The notes below the pieces were generated by a model. The model was not told where the DNA came from, did no database searches, and saw nothing but the letters and a program-made list of their open reading frames with translations. From Ochromonas danica (lineage: Eukaryota; Sar; Chrysophyceae; Chromulinales; Chromulinaceae): DNA of 64,000 nucleotides. The DNA lies in assembly GCA_015146655.1 (NCBI GenBank), contig VKHL01000057.1, forward strand, positions 69,840 through 133,839, read 5' to 3'. Of the stretch, positions 54,689-64,000 are shown in pieces. The position numbers and the translations under genes were made by a program. The stretch's first letter is position 1. Each line of letters starts with the position of its first letter.

Positions 54689-56455
54689 TTATCGACTCTC
54701 ACCTAACGCTTTGATTTGATAGTGTGCTTCAAGAGCTTTCGCTTTATATGCTTCAGCCCTCTTACGCTCTTTAGCAAGAGCAGACTTCATTTTGGACTGC
54801 ATAACATCAATTCGTTCTTTGACATCAGGGGCCACACTTCGCAGATGGTTGAGGAAGTCAGCTTTCATTGTATCTACTTGAAGCAAAAGTTGATTATAAC
54901 GATGCTCTAATTGGTCATATCTATCCCGAATCTGATTTCGATCTCGTTCAATCTCACCATTCTTTGTGGTGAGACTGGTGACATTGTTTTCCAATTGAAT
55001 AGCGCGTGTCATTGCATCACGAGCTTTCTTCTCTGCCGCAGTAACCTTACTTGATTCCTCTTGTTGAGATGCTAGTTGCTTCTTCCTGAACATCTCATTA
55101 TTGTTTTCAGCTTCACGTAGTTTTGTCAGAAGAATTTCCTTTTCTTTGCGAATGCGACTAACTTCCGATATCAGCGATTCTTTATCAAACGCTAGTTGCT
55201 CTTGTTGACTAAGAAGCTGATCTTGTAATGAACGGGCATTTTGAGTTGCATCAGCTAACTCCATCTCAGCTATGGCAGCTTTCTTGCGCACTTCTTGCAG
55301 CTGCAGCAGATGAGATCGTCTCAACTCCCGCTCCATGCCCTCCGCCCGCATCTGCACTTCTGACGCCTCGCGTTGTATCTGACGAAGCGATTCTTCTCTT
55401 TCTCTCAGAAGGCTTCGAAGTTGCTGGACTTGATGAGCATGCTCATTGGCAATCAACTGTGCAGTGGATTGACTGGACTCAATTTGACGACTCATCTCGA
55501 TCTTAAGAGATTGCACCATTCGTTGAGAACTTTCATATTCTTTTTGACAGTTCTCAAGACGATTTGATAGTTCTTCAGTGAGCAATTTCGATGCTTGAAG
55601 GTCATTTTCTTTCTCTCCAAGTTGTTTCTCGAGATTAGACAAACGCTGTTGTAAGGCCTGCTTTTCTCCCTCCAATGAAGCCAAAGAAGCTTTCAACAGA
55701 ACATGTTGAGCTTCTCCTTGCTGAGAAGATAAGGTTAAAGCACTTTGTAAGTCATCTCTTTCATGACGTGCCACTTTCACCTCTTCTCGCAGTAGTTCCA
55801 CTAAATGACTCAGTTCAGCTAATTGGGAGGTTTGCTGCCGCAACTTGTCGTCTTTGGTTGAAGTTAGATCAACATATCGATTCTTCACAGATTCACTACG
55901 TAATGCATCTGTTAGTTGTTCTTTCTCTTGTCGTAAAGAGTTAATCTCATTTTGTTGATTTTGTAACAAGGATTGGTATTCTACACGCACTTTCTCCGCA
56001 TCACGTCTCACCGCAAAACTACGCTCTCGTTGATTTTCTAATTCTTCTTCCATTGATTTGATCTCTTGCTTATGTCGAATCTCTAACTCTTCTTGTACTT
56101 TAATACGTAACTGATCAATATCATGTGGAATGAGATCATCACGAATTTTCTCGAATTCTCTTGTTTTTTCTTGTAATTGACTTTTCAAACGATCAATTAG
56201 TGCTTCATGTTGTTGTTCTGCTTCAAACTTCTCTGCTGCAGTGGCTAAATAGCTTTCACGAGCTTCTTTATATTTCTTTTGTATAGTGTGGGACTCTTCT
56301 TTGCTGTGTTCCACGGCATGGCGAAGTTGATCATTCTCATCTTGGAGGGATTTTAATTTCAATGAAGTTCGCTCTAGATCAGAACGCAACTCAGAAATGG
56401 TTTGGATCAGCACAGCATAGTGGTTGGACAGGTCACTGGAGGAAGATTTCTCCAT
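54689..56455 (-). CDS. Long coiled-coil protein, possibly CEP83-like
   Basis: A single exon of 588 residues, almost entirely heptad coiled coil, with only a short Ser-rich N-terminus. The segment DIDQLRIKVQEELEIRHKQE and the C-terminal block MQSKMKSALAKERKRAEAYK recall CEP83 (CCDC41), a distal-appendage protein of centrioles that docks basal bodies to the membrane. Coiled coils are easily over-matched, so a generic centrosomal or tethering protein is equally possible. A CEP83 identity would fit the flagellar signature of the window (Kintoun at 2160). Confidence 0.5.
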   Translation of the reverse strand: MEKSSSSDLSNHYAVLIQTISELRSDLERTSLKLKSLQDENDQLRHAVEHSKEESHTIQKKYKEARESYLATAAEKFEAEQQHEALIDRLKSQLQEKTREFEKIRDDLIPHDIDQLRIKVQEELEIRHKQEIKSMEEELENQRERSFAVRRDAEKVRVEYQSLLQNQQNEINSLRQEKEQLTDALRSESVKNRYVDLTSTKDDKLRQQTSQLAELSHLVELLREEVKVARHERDDLQSALTLSSQQGEAQHVLLKASLASLEGEKQALQQRLSNLEKQLGEKENDLQASKLLTEELSNRLENCQKEYESSQRMVQSLKIEMSRQIESSQSTAQLIANEHAHQVQQLRSLLREREESLRQIQREASEVQMRAEGMERELRRSHLLQLQEVRKKAAIAEMELADATQNARSLQDQLLSQQEQLAFDKESLISEVSRIRKEKEILLTKLREAENNNEMFRKKQLASQQEESSKVTAAEKKARDAMTRAIQLENNVTSLTTKNGEIERDRNQIRDRYDQLEHRYNQLLLQVDTMKADFLNHLRSVAPDVKERIDVMQSKMKSALAKERKRAEAYKAKALEAHYQIKALGESR

Positions 56456-56853
56456 CTTCGCTATAGTTTGAGAGATGATCTGATTTGACTCTTCGCCGAC
56501 CTTAACTTAAGGAGAGATTGTAGCCCAGAAGCCCAACGGTCACTGGAAACGGCTTGTCTGTCCCACGCAACCTAACAACAATATAATAATAATGGCAACG
56601 GCAATATAATAATTGAAGACAATATAATAATGATAAGATAAGAAACGACTTAATCACTAAACTACGCTCATAGCACTAGCTGACTAACTTATAATAATAA
56701 GCAGAAAATAACACATACACGATGAATCCATATAAACATGTCTACATCACAAGATGCTTCAACACGTGCGACGCCTACAGGATATGGAAATGGATAACAA
56801 CACACCTTATGCTTTCTCAAGCATCAACTTAACACAGAATAACAGACACATCG
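56456..56853. other. Intergenic gap between the coiled-coil gene and the MELF array
   Basis: AT-rich sequence. From about 56700 it shares the 3' flank (agaaaataacacataca and ggatatggaaatggataaca) that recurs after every MELF copy, so the repeat unit of the array begins here. Confidence 0.6.
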
Positions 56854-57998
56854 TCACAGATTAGAACTTGGTCGTCCCATTCTCAACGATTCATACTTGT
56901 CCACGGAAAAACCTTCCATGTCCAAGCGATAGATTCGATTATCATTATCCAACCAATATGTCATCACTGATATGATATCCACTTCATAAGAATTGGTAGA
57001 ATTCGTACGCATATCTGAACATAAAGCATCGAACGACAAACCACCTCCAGCAGCCAGAACTGTCTCCAGCTTCTCGCCACTCATCAGCAAATTGTCCCAA
57101 AGTCTCACAGGAATCTTACGTAATATCTGATTCTCGTCCAACAGCTCCATCATATAGTCCTCCACTCTCGTTCCTTGCGCACGGCAAGTCAAGACCAACT
57201 GACTGCCCGCACGATTAAGATGTTGTTTGATTTTCGCATCCTTCAATCGCATCGCAAAGTCAGGACAAGATCCCATACATCCAGACATCACAGACAATAT
57301 CTGATTCAAACCATCCAAACGACGAATAGGAATCTTGCCAAAATCAGGACGCTCTTGACCCTCTTCCCTTAAATAACTGTTCATATGGCAGCTACCCACA
57401 CTGAAATTCATGAAAAATGTACAAACCGTCTGTGCATCACGTGAATTGAAGACATTCATCATCATGGTAGGAAAGTCACGTCGAATATCTCGCTTCAAGA
57501 TGCGTGGAAGAGGATTCACGCGACGCCAATCCCGACGAGATTTCGTTCTGGGAGCCAGATTTACATCACTGCCCACAGTGAAGTCCACAGCCGTTGAGGT
57601 CGAAGTCGAAGTAGTGGGCGAGGTGATGTCAGAACAGATTTCTTTTGCCACTCGCTTTCGCTCGTTCGACTTCTTACTCTTCTTCTCACTCACCACCAAA
57701 CTGTAGTCATCATATCCAAAGCACGGTGAGTCTGGAAGTACAGTGTGACAACGAATAGAATGGATGATACATACCTTAAGCCCGATGAATCTGTCGAGGC
57801 CTCATTTATATCATTTGCAACATTATCCTCCTCGTAATCTGCAACAGCAACAATCCAATGAAACAATGAGTAGAAGGAGTGTGGATGAACATGATAATGT
57901 TGATTACCAGCCAGCCATTCGAAGAGATCGTTCATTTCCTCTTGACCAAAGCTTTCATGAATGTCAAGGATAGGTGTTGAGATTGAGAACAGCTCCAT
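56854..57998 (-). CDS. MELF-family protein, copy 1 (unknown function)
   Basis: Three exons, 57998-57908, 57838-57775 and 57700-56854, encode about 333 residues; the introns are 69 and 74 bp. I place intron 1 (gtaatc to ttgcag) because the same boundaries recur in all four copies while its length varies (69, 69, 65 and 76), which would break the frame if it were coding. Intron 2 ends at actacag and restores the frame into LVVSEKKSKK. Exon 1 is the conserved MELFSIS and GQEEMNDLFEWL. A basic Ser/Thr stretch follows, then the conserved domain RRDIRRDFPTMMMNVFNS, KIPIRRLDGLNQIL, MELLDENQILRKIPVRLWDN and TYWLDNDNRIYRLDMEGFS. The basic stretch suggests a nuclear protein. The alternating end segment could be an NTF2-like fold. 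I do not recognise a named family. Confidence 0.75.
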
Positions 57999-58462
57999 TT
58001 TACTTATTTTTCCTTGTTGTTCAAGACTAATTTTAATTGGAATGGGCAGGTGAAGTTTGGTTTGGTTTTACTGGACGAAACTTGCAAATACTACGATGCG
58101 AGAGAAAGGAGCGGAGAGGCAAACAATGTTTGGCTGTAATAATCGACGCAAGCTTTAGGTAAATCGCTTTAATATAACATTTCTGTTTAGGGATGACTAA
58201 ACTACGTTTTACGAGTGCAAATAGTTCTGTTTGAATGACTGTAAATAAGACTGGGAATGGCTTTTGATTGCAATTTAAAAATACAAAAAATCTGCCTATC
58301 TACCGCATATTGAGCATCTAATTGAAAGATACCTTATAATATTGAAGTCAAGACTTATCGAGTAGCCTTTACCAGAAAATAACACATACACTTCAACACG
58401 TGTGATACCTATAGGATATGGAAATGGATAACAACACACCTTAGACTTTTTCAAGCATCATC
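57999..58462. other. MELF array spacer 1-2
   Basis: Spacer between copies 1 and 2. The segment at about 58185-58255 (tacgagtgcaaata-like core, then gaatgactgtaaata) is repeated at about 60035-60110 in the next spacer, so the spacer was duplicated with the gene. Confidence 0.6.
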
Positions 58463-59622
58463 TTAACATGGACTAATAGGGACGTCGTCACAGATCAGCA
58501 ATCCCTCGGCCCTTATCATCGATTCATACTTGTCCACGGAAAAACCTTCCACGTCCATGCGATAGATTCGATTATCATTATCCAACCAATATGTGATCTC
58601 TGATATGATATCAACTTCAAATGAATTGGTGGATGCAGTATCTGAACATAAAGCATCAAACGACAATCCACCTCCAGCAGCCAGAACTGTCTCCAGCTTC
58701 TCGCCACTCATCAGCAAATTGTCCCAAAGTCTCACAGGAATCTTACGCAATATCTGATTCTCGTCCAATAGCTCCACCATATAGTCTTCCACTCTCGTTC
58801 CTTGTGTACGGCAAGTCAGGACCAACTGACTGCCCTCACGATTGAGATGTTGTTTGATTCTCGCATCTTTCAAGTGCATCACAAAGTCAGGACAAGCTCC
58901 CATACATCGAGACATCGCAGACAATATCTGATTCAAACCATCCAAACGACGAATAGGAATCTTGCCAAAACTGGGACCATCTTCCTTCAAATAACTGTTC
59001 ATATGGCAGCTACCCACACTGAAATTCATGAAAAATGTACACACCGTCTGTGCATCACATGAATTGAAGACATTCATCATCATGGTAGGAAAGTCACGTC
59101 GAATATCTCGCTTCAAGATGCGTGGAAGAGGATTCACGCGACGCCATGCTCGACGAGATTTAGGTCTGGGAGCCAGATTTACATCATTGCCTACAGGGAA
59201 GTCCACAGCCGTTGAGGTCGAAGTAGAGGTCGGAGTTGAGGGCGAGGTGCTGTCAGAACAGCTTTCTTCAACAACTCGCTTTCGCTTTTTCGACTTCTTA
59301 CTTTGCTTCTCACTCACCACCAAACTGTAGTCATCATATCCAAAGCACGGTGAGTTTGGAAGCACAGTGTAACAACGAATAGAATGGATGATACATACCT
59401 TAAGCCCGATGAATCTGTCGAGGCCTCATCCATACCATTTGCAATATTATCCTCCTCGTAATCTGCAATAGACACAATCCAATGAAACAATGAGCGAAGA
59501 AGGTGAGTAGGACGTGTGAAGTGTTGGTTACCAGCCAGCCATTCGAAGAGATCGTTCATCTCCTCTTGACCAAAGCTGTCTTGAATATCCAGTACAGTTG
59601 TTGAGATTGAGAACAGCTCCAT
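58463..59622 (-). CDS. MELF-family protein, copy 2
   Basis: Exons 59622-59532, 59462-59399 and 59324-58463 encode about 338 residues, with introns of 69 and 74 bp at the same sites as copy 1. I chose the MELF start at 59622 because it is conserved in all copies; an in-frame ATG lies 24 bases upstream. A potential nearer acceptor in intron 2 is lost (ccaa in place of ccag), which supports the actacag acceptor used in both copies. The conserved domain is complete (RRDIRRDFPTMMMNVFNS to DNDNRIYRMDVEGFS). The C-terminus differs from copy 1 and ends in ICDDVPISPC. Confidence 0.75.
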
Positions 59623-60358
59623 TTTACTCATTTTCTCGTTCTTCAAGTCTTTAAATTGAGACTACGATGGAAGGAACCTTGGGAACAGGCCTAGTTTGTG
59701 TGTTCGATCTCATTTCCATTGCCAGGTTTGATTCCGGAGGTGCTGTGATGTGCTATGCTGTGATGTGCTATGCTGTGATGTGCTATGCTGTGATGTGCTA
59801 TGCTGTGATGTGCTATGCTGTGATGTGCTATGCTGTGATGTGCTATGCTGTGATGTGCTATGCTGTGATGTGCTATGCTGTGATGTGCTGAGTAGTGTTG
59901 TGTTGGTGGGTGGGTGGTGCACAAATACTGCCTTGCGAGGGAACAGAGACAACAAATTTTGTTGTGCGAACAGAAAATCCAAAGCAGATCTTAAATCTCT
60001 ACACAAGTTTTGTGAATCGTTGAACTATATCATTAATGATTAGGGATGAAAACTCTATGGTTTTCGAGTGCAAATAATTCTGTTCGAATGACTGTAAATA
60101 ACTCACTACTGTTGGTGACCAATCTTTGCTTTTCTTTAACAAATCAGAAAATATGTTTTTCTACCACATGTTTAGCATCTAATTGAAAGGTGCCTTATAC
60201 CAATAAAGTACAAGACTTGTCGAGTAGCATTAACTAGAAAATAACATATACAAAAATCCATACAAGCATCTCCACATCTCAAGATGCTCCAATATGTTCG
60301 ACGCCTGCAGGATATAGAAATGGATAACAACACAACTTATAGTTTACCGAGCATCATC
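59623..60358. other. MELF array spacer 2-3 with a minisatellite
   Basis: Apart from the 15-bp minisatellite at 59741-59890, this spacer carries the duplicated flank segment near 60035-60110. The repeat-encoded open frames are not genes. Confidence 0.7.
59741..59890. repeat. 15-bp minisatellite, 10 units
   Basis: Ten near-perfect copies of tgctgtgatgtgcta occupy 150 bp. The array lies 119 bp upstream of MELF copy 2, so it may sit in its promoter. Because the period is a multiple of three, all frames stay open and give repetitive peptides. Confidence 0.95.
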
Positions 60359-61500
60359 TTAACATACAATAACAGACACGTCGCCACAGATCCGCACCTG
60401 GCCGTCCTCCATAATTGATTCATAGTTGTCCACGGAGAAGCCTTCAACGTCCATGCGATAGATTCGATTATCATTATCCAACCAATATGTCATCTGTGAT
60501 ATGGAATCAACTTCATATGGCTTGATGGATGCCTTATGTCTATCTACAGAAATAGCATCAGGCAACAATCCACCTCCAGCAGCCAGAACTGTCTCGAGCT
60601 TCTCTCCACTCATCAGCAAATTGTCCCAAAGTCTCACAGGAATCTTACGCAAAGCATTATTCTCGTCCAACAGCTCCACCATATAGTCCTCTACTCTCGT
60701 TCCTTGCGCACGGCAAGTCAAGACCAACTGACTGCCCTCGCGATTGAGATGCTGCTTGATTCTCGCATCCTTCAATCGCACCACAAAGTCTGGACAAGAT
60801 CCCATACATCCAGAGATCACAGACAATATCTGATTCAAACCATCCAAACGACGAATAGGATGCTTGCAAAAGCGAGGGCCATCTTCCTTCAAATAACTAT
60901 TCATGTGGCAGCTACCCACACTGAAATTCATGAAAAATGTACACACCGTCTGTGCATCACATGAATTGAAGGCATTCATCATCATGGTAGGAAAGTCACG
61001 TCGAATATCTCGCTTCAAGATGCGTGGAAGAGGATTCACGCGACGCCATGCTCGACGAGATTTAGGTCTGGGAGCCAGATTCACATCATCGCCCACAGGG
61101 AAGTCCAAAGCATTCGAGGTCAAAGTAGAGGTCGGAGTTGAGGGAGAGACACTGTCAGAACAGCTTTCTTCAACAACTCGCTTTCGCTTGTTCGCCTTCT
61201 TACTCTTCTTCTCACTCACCACCAAACTGTAGTCATCACATCCAGAGCGCGGTGAGGAGTCTGGAAGCACAGTGTGACAACGAAAGCCCGATGAATCTGT
61301 CGAGGCCTCATCCATAGCATTTGCAACATTATCCTCCTCGTAATCTGCAAAAGACACAATCCAATGAAACAATGAGCGAAGAAGGCGAAATTGCGATAAT
61401 GTTGGTTACCAGCTAGCCATTTAAAGAGATCGTTCATCTCATCTTGGCCAAAGCTTTCATGAATGTCAAGAACAGGTGCCGATATTGAGAGCAACTCCAT
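60359..61500 (-). CDS. MELF-family protein, copy 3, with an exonised intron
   Basis: Exons 61500-61410 and 61344-60359 encode about 358 residues; the single intron (65 bp, gtaacc to ttgcag) matches intron 1 of the other copies. Intron 2 is absent as an intron: a deletion of about 23 bp has removed its 5' splice site, and the remainder is read in frame as FRCHTVLPDSSPRSGCDDY before LVVSEKKSKK. The conserved domain is intact (RRDIRRDFPTMMMNAFNS, RKIPVRLWDN, TYWLDNDNRIYRMDVEGFS). The C-terminus ends ICGDVSVIVC, close to that of copy 4. It is apparently a functional paralogue with an altered linker. Confidence 0.75.
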
Positions 61501-62017
61501 TTTACTTATTTTGCTTCAGCTTCAATCAGCATCAATGAGTGTCATTGGGTTGTCCTGATGTGTTCCAAGAGAGTGTTGGCTTTGGTTCTCACTTTGGTGC
61601 AAAAGCAAGAAGTTCATTTTCGTTTCCGTTTGTTCGGCTTTTGTGTCAAGCATCACGTGGTTTACGGCACTGATTACAGTGCAGACATTCTTGAATAAAA
61701 CCGTGTGTATAATGATTATACATTAACTTTTGCCATATAAAACACTCTTGAAAGTGAATTGGAGAAGACGGTGACATCTATCTATCTCTTATTGAAATTG
61801 GCTGAAGTCATATTTATTCATCTCTTGTATTCATATATTTACAGATAATAATAGCAAGTGGCCATTAAGCCTTAACGGGTAATAAAAACCAGAAAAAACA
61901 CATACAAAAATCCATAAAAGCATGTCCGCATATCAAGAAGCTGCAACATATAAGATGCCAACAGGATATGGAAATGGATAACAACACACCTTACAACAGA
62001 ATTTCTCAAGCATCATC
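61501..62017. other. MELF array spacer 3-4
   Basis: The spacer holds the 37-bp conserved upstream element of copy 3 (61605-61641) and the recurring 3' flank of copy 4 from about 61880. No gene is seen. Confidence 0.6.
61605..61641 (-). promoter_or_regulatory. 37-bp upstream element of MELF copy 3
   Basis: Identical over 37 bp to 63249-63285 upstream of copy 4. It lies about 105-141 bp before the start codon, and the surrounding sequence is much less similar. On the coding strand its core reads gccgaacaaacggaaacgaa. It is probably a promoter or 5' UTR element. Confidence 0.55.
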
Positions 62018-63137
62018 TTAGCATACAATAACAGACACGTCGTCACAGATTAGAACTTGGTCTTCCTTTATCATCGATTCATACTTGTCCACGGAAAAAC
62101 CTTCCACGTCCATGCGATAGATCCGATTATCATTATCCAACCAATATGTCATCTGTGATATGATATCAACTTCATATGGCTTAGTAGATACAGCATGCAT
62201 ATCCGAACATAAAGCATCGAACGACAAACCACCTCCAGCAGCCAGAACTGTCTCCAGCTTCTCGCCACTCATCAGCAAACTGTCCCAAAGTCTCACAGGA
62301 ATCTTACGCAATATCTGATTCTCGTCCAATAGCTCCACCATATAGTCTTCTACTCTCGTTCCTCGTGCATGGCAAGTCAAGACCAACTGACTGCCCGCAC
62401 GATTAAGATGCTGTTTGATTCTCGCATCTTTCAATTGCATCACAAAGTCAGGACAAGATCCCACACATCCAGACATCGCAGACAATATCTGATCTAGCCC
62501 GTCTAAACGACGAATAGGATGCTTGCCAAAACTGGGACCCTCTTCCTTCAAATAACTGTTCATTTGGCAGCTACCTACACAAAAATTCATGAAAAATGTA
62601 CAAACCATCTGTGCATCACATGAATTGAAGACATTCACTATCATGGTAGGAAAGTCACGTCGAATATCTCGCTTCAAGATGCGCGGAAGAGGATTCACGC
62701 GACGCCAATCCCGACGAGATTTCGTTCTGGGAGCCAGATTCACATCATCGCCCACAGGGTTGTCCACAGTCGTTGAGGTTGAGGTCGAAGTAGAGGTCGG
62801 AGTTGAGGGAGAGGCACTGTCAGAACAGCTTTCTTCAACAACTCGCTTTCGCTTGTTCGCCTTCTTACTCTTCTTCTCACTCACCACCAATCTGTGGTCA
62901 TCACATCCAAAGCGCGGTGAATCTGTCGAGACCTCATTCATACCATTTGCAATATTACTCTCCTCATAATCTGTCATGAACACAATCCAATGAAACAATG
63001 AGCGAAGAAGGTGAGAAGGAGTGTGAATGAACATGATGTTGGTTACCAGCAAGCCATTCGAAGAGATCGTTAATCTCCTCTTGACCAAAGCTTTCTTCAA
63101 AATCAAGGATAGGTGCTGAGATTGATAGCAGCTCCAT
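62018..63137 (-). CDS. MELF-family protein, copy 4, with a collapsed second intron
   Basis: Exons 63137-63047 and 62970-62018 encode about 347 residues; intron 1 is 76 bp (gtaacc to gacag). The first exon is MELLSIS and GQEEINDLFEWL. Intron 2 has lost its first half by a deletion different from that in copy 3, joining TDSP to RFGCDDHRLVVSEKKSKK in frame. The conserved domain is complete, with substitutions such as MIVNVFNS and CVGSCQMNS. An alternative is that this copy is decaying, but no stop interrupts the spliced model. Confidence 0.7.
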
Positions 63138-63474
63138 TTTACTTATTTATCTTCTGCTTCAATCTTGTTGATTGAGGATCGAGTGTCATTTGTCTTGATG
63201 ATCGTGGGTGTTGGCTTTCGTTTTCACTTCCCGGGGTGTGCAAAGCAAGCAAGAAGTTCATTTTCGTTTCCGTTTGTTCGGCTTTCGGGTTTTGTTTGGG
63301 GGGGAAAAAGCGAGGTTTATTAGTCTATGGGTTTTAACCTCACCATAGACATTCATGGTGTGTATAATGATTGATACATTAACTTTTGTCATAGAAGGTG
63401 ACATTTATTTAATTATCTCTTGTATTTATATATATTTACACATAATAATAGCAAGTGGCTATCATTAAATGACA
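63138..63474. other. Upstream region of MELF copy 4
   Basis: Contains the 37-bp element shared with copy 3 and an AT-rich stretch that probably also carries the 3' UTR of the next gene. Confidence 0.6.
63249..63285 (-). promoter_or_regulatory. 37-bp upstream element of MELF copy 4
   Basis: Exact match to the copy 3 element at 61605-61641, 112-148 bp upstream of the start codon. Confidence 0.55.
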
Positions 63475-63999
63475 TTATCGTAAAAACGTATCACTTGGTT
63501 GCACATGTGATCTCAAACCTGATGCACCCTTTGCATAATCTAATAGATCGGCTGCATCAGAGAGCATGGAAATGTCGAATATATCACTTTCTTCAGACAC
63601 TTGTGAGTCGAACGAAGCATTTTGCTTCGCCCTTTCAGAACTATTTGGAGCGCTTTGTTGCTTACTTCGAGTTTTGCGCAAAGCTTGATACACATTTTGG
63701 TAGGTACTGTTAGGAAGCAAAGTCTCTTCCAAATGGTCACGACTTCCTCGACTGCCAGTGCTGCTACCAGTACCTGGTGTGCTTATATGCGATATGTTGA
63801 TACTACGCTCAGGTGTGAATAGAAGACTGTGACCGACTGCCGCTTCTGACTCTTGTAGCCTGTTGACTAAACTCGCTTCGTCCTGTCGACTAAAAGAAGC
63901 TTCAAATAAGTCCCTACTTGCTGATGAAGACTTGCCAGAAGCGGAGTTATCGTGTGATGTTCGAACGAAGTCGTCTGCTTCCAAAACTTCAACACGTCG
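63475..63999 (-). CDS. C-terminal part of an unknown Ser-rich protein (5' partial)
   Basis: The minus-strand frame is open to the right edge of the window, so only the last 174 or so codons are seen. The sequence is rich in Ser, Asp, Glu and Gln and looks disordered, with short helical patches (QNVYQALRKTRSKQQ and MLSDAADLLDYA). No domain is recognised. Confidence 0.6.
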   Translation of the reverse strand, partial: RRVEVLEADDFVRTSHDNSASGKSSSASRDLFEASFSRQDEASLVNRLQESEAAVGHSLLFTPERSINISHISTPGTGSSTGSRGSRDHLEETLLPNSTYQNVYQALRKTRSKQQSAPNSSERAKQNASFDSQVSEESDIFDISMLSDAADLLDYAKGASGLRSHVQPSDTFLR

Positions 64000-64000
64000 T

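Noticed and set aside
59667-60043. Open frames on both strands encoding five-residue repeats
   Set aside because: They are produced by the 15-bp minisatellite, whose period is a multiple of three; not genes and not a CRISPR array because there are no spacers.
61216-61500. Reading MELF copy 3 exon 1 straight through as a separate 94-residue protein
   Set aside because: It depends on retaining intron 1, whose splice sites are conserved in all four copies and whose length varies without regard to frame.

Overview
The window is nuclear DNA from a photosynthetic, flagellated eukaryote, most likely an ochrophyte (stramenopile) alga; a chrysophyte-like lineage is plausible but cannot be proved here. 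Supporting signs are short introns (about 43-215 bp, mostly 60-100 bp, GT..AG), hydrophobic signal-peptide starts followed by an aromatic residue on plastid-type proteins (KAS III, KAS II, an S1-like giant protein, a SpoU methyltransferase), a Kintoun/DNAAF2 ciliary assembly factor, and an FG-GAP surface protein with a PT-rich stalk. Gene density is high, coding is on both strands, and the coding base composition is moderate.

Region by region. 1-7.5 kb: C-terminal part of a giant E2 ubiquitin ligase (BIRC6/UBE2O type), a Kintoun homologue and an FG-GAP type I membrane protein. 7.5-9.1 kb: gene-poor, with two coding-like relics. 9.1-20.1 kb: a two-RRM protein, Elongator subunit 2 (minus strand), a CDCA7-type zinc-finger protein and a long beta-propeller protein resembling a TSET TTRAY subunit. 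20.3-38 kb: a tail-anchored protein, then four hybrid histidine kinases (called HHK-A, B, C, D here), two on each strand pointing away from a relic-rich centre (28-30.4 kb). 38.5-49.2 kb: histidinol-phosphate aminotransferase, an 1807-residue plastid-type protein with S1-like domains and 12 acidic EF-hand-like repeats, a GT8-like glycosyltransferase and a SpoU rRNA methyltransferase. 49.5-53 kb: KAS III and KAS II, head to head, sharing a 503-bp intergenic region. 53-56.5 kb: an MRJP/Yellow-type membrane-anchored propeller and a CEP83-like coiled-coil protein. 56.8-63.2 kb: four tandem copies of an unrecognised family (MELF family here, from its first four residues). 63.5-64 kb: C-terminal piece of an unknown Ser-rich protein.

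Functional links. KAS III starts and KAS II extends plastid type II fatty acid chains, so their divergent arrangement suggests co-regulation. The four HHKs are a sensor array: their membrane domains differ, while the kinase core is nearly identical and the linkers and receiver inserts are distributed as a mosaic, pointing to repeated gene conversion. The MELF array shows a second local expansion, in which one intron has become coding sequence in two of the four copies.
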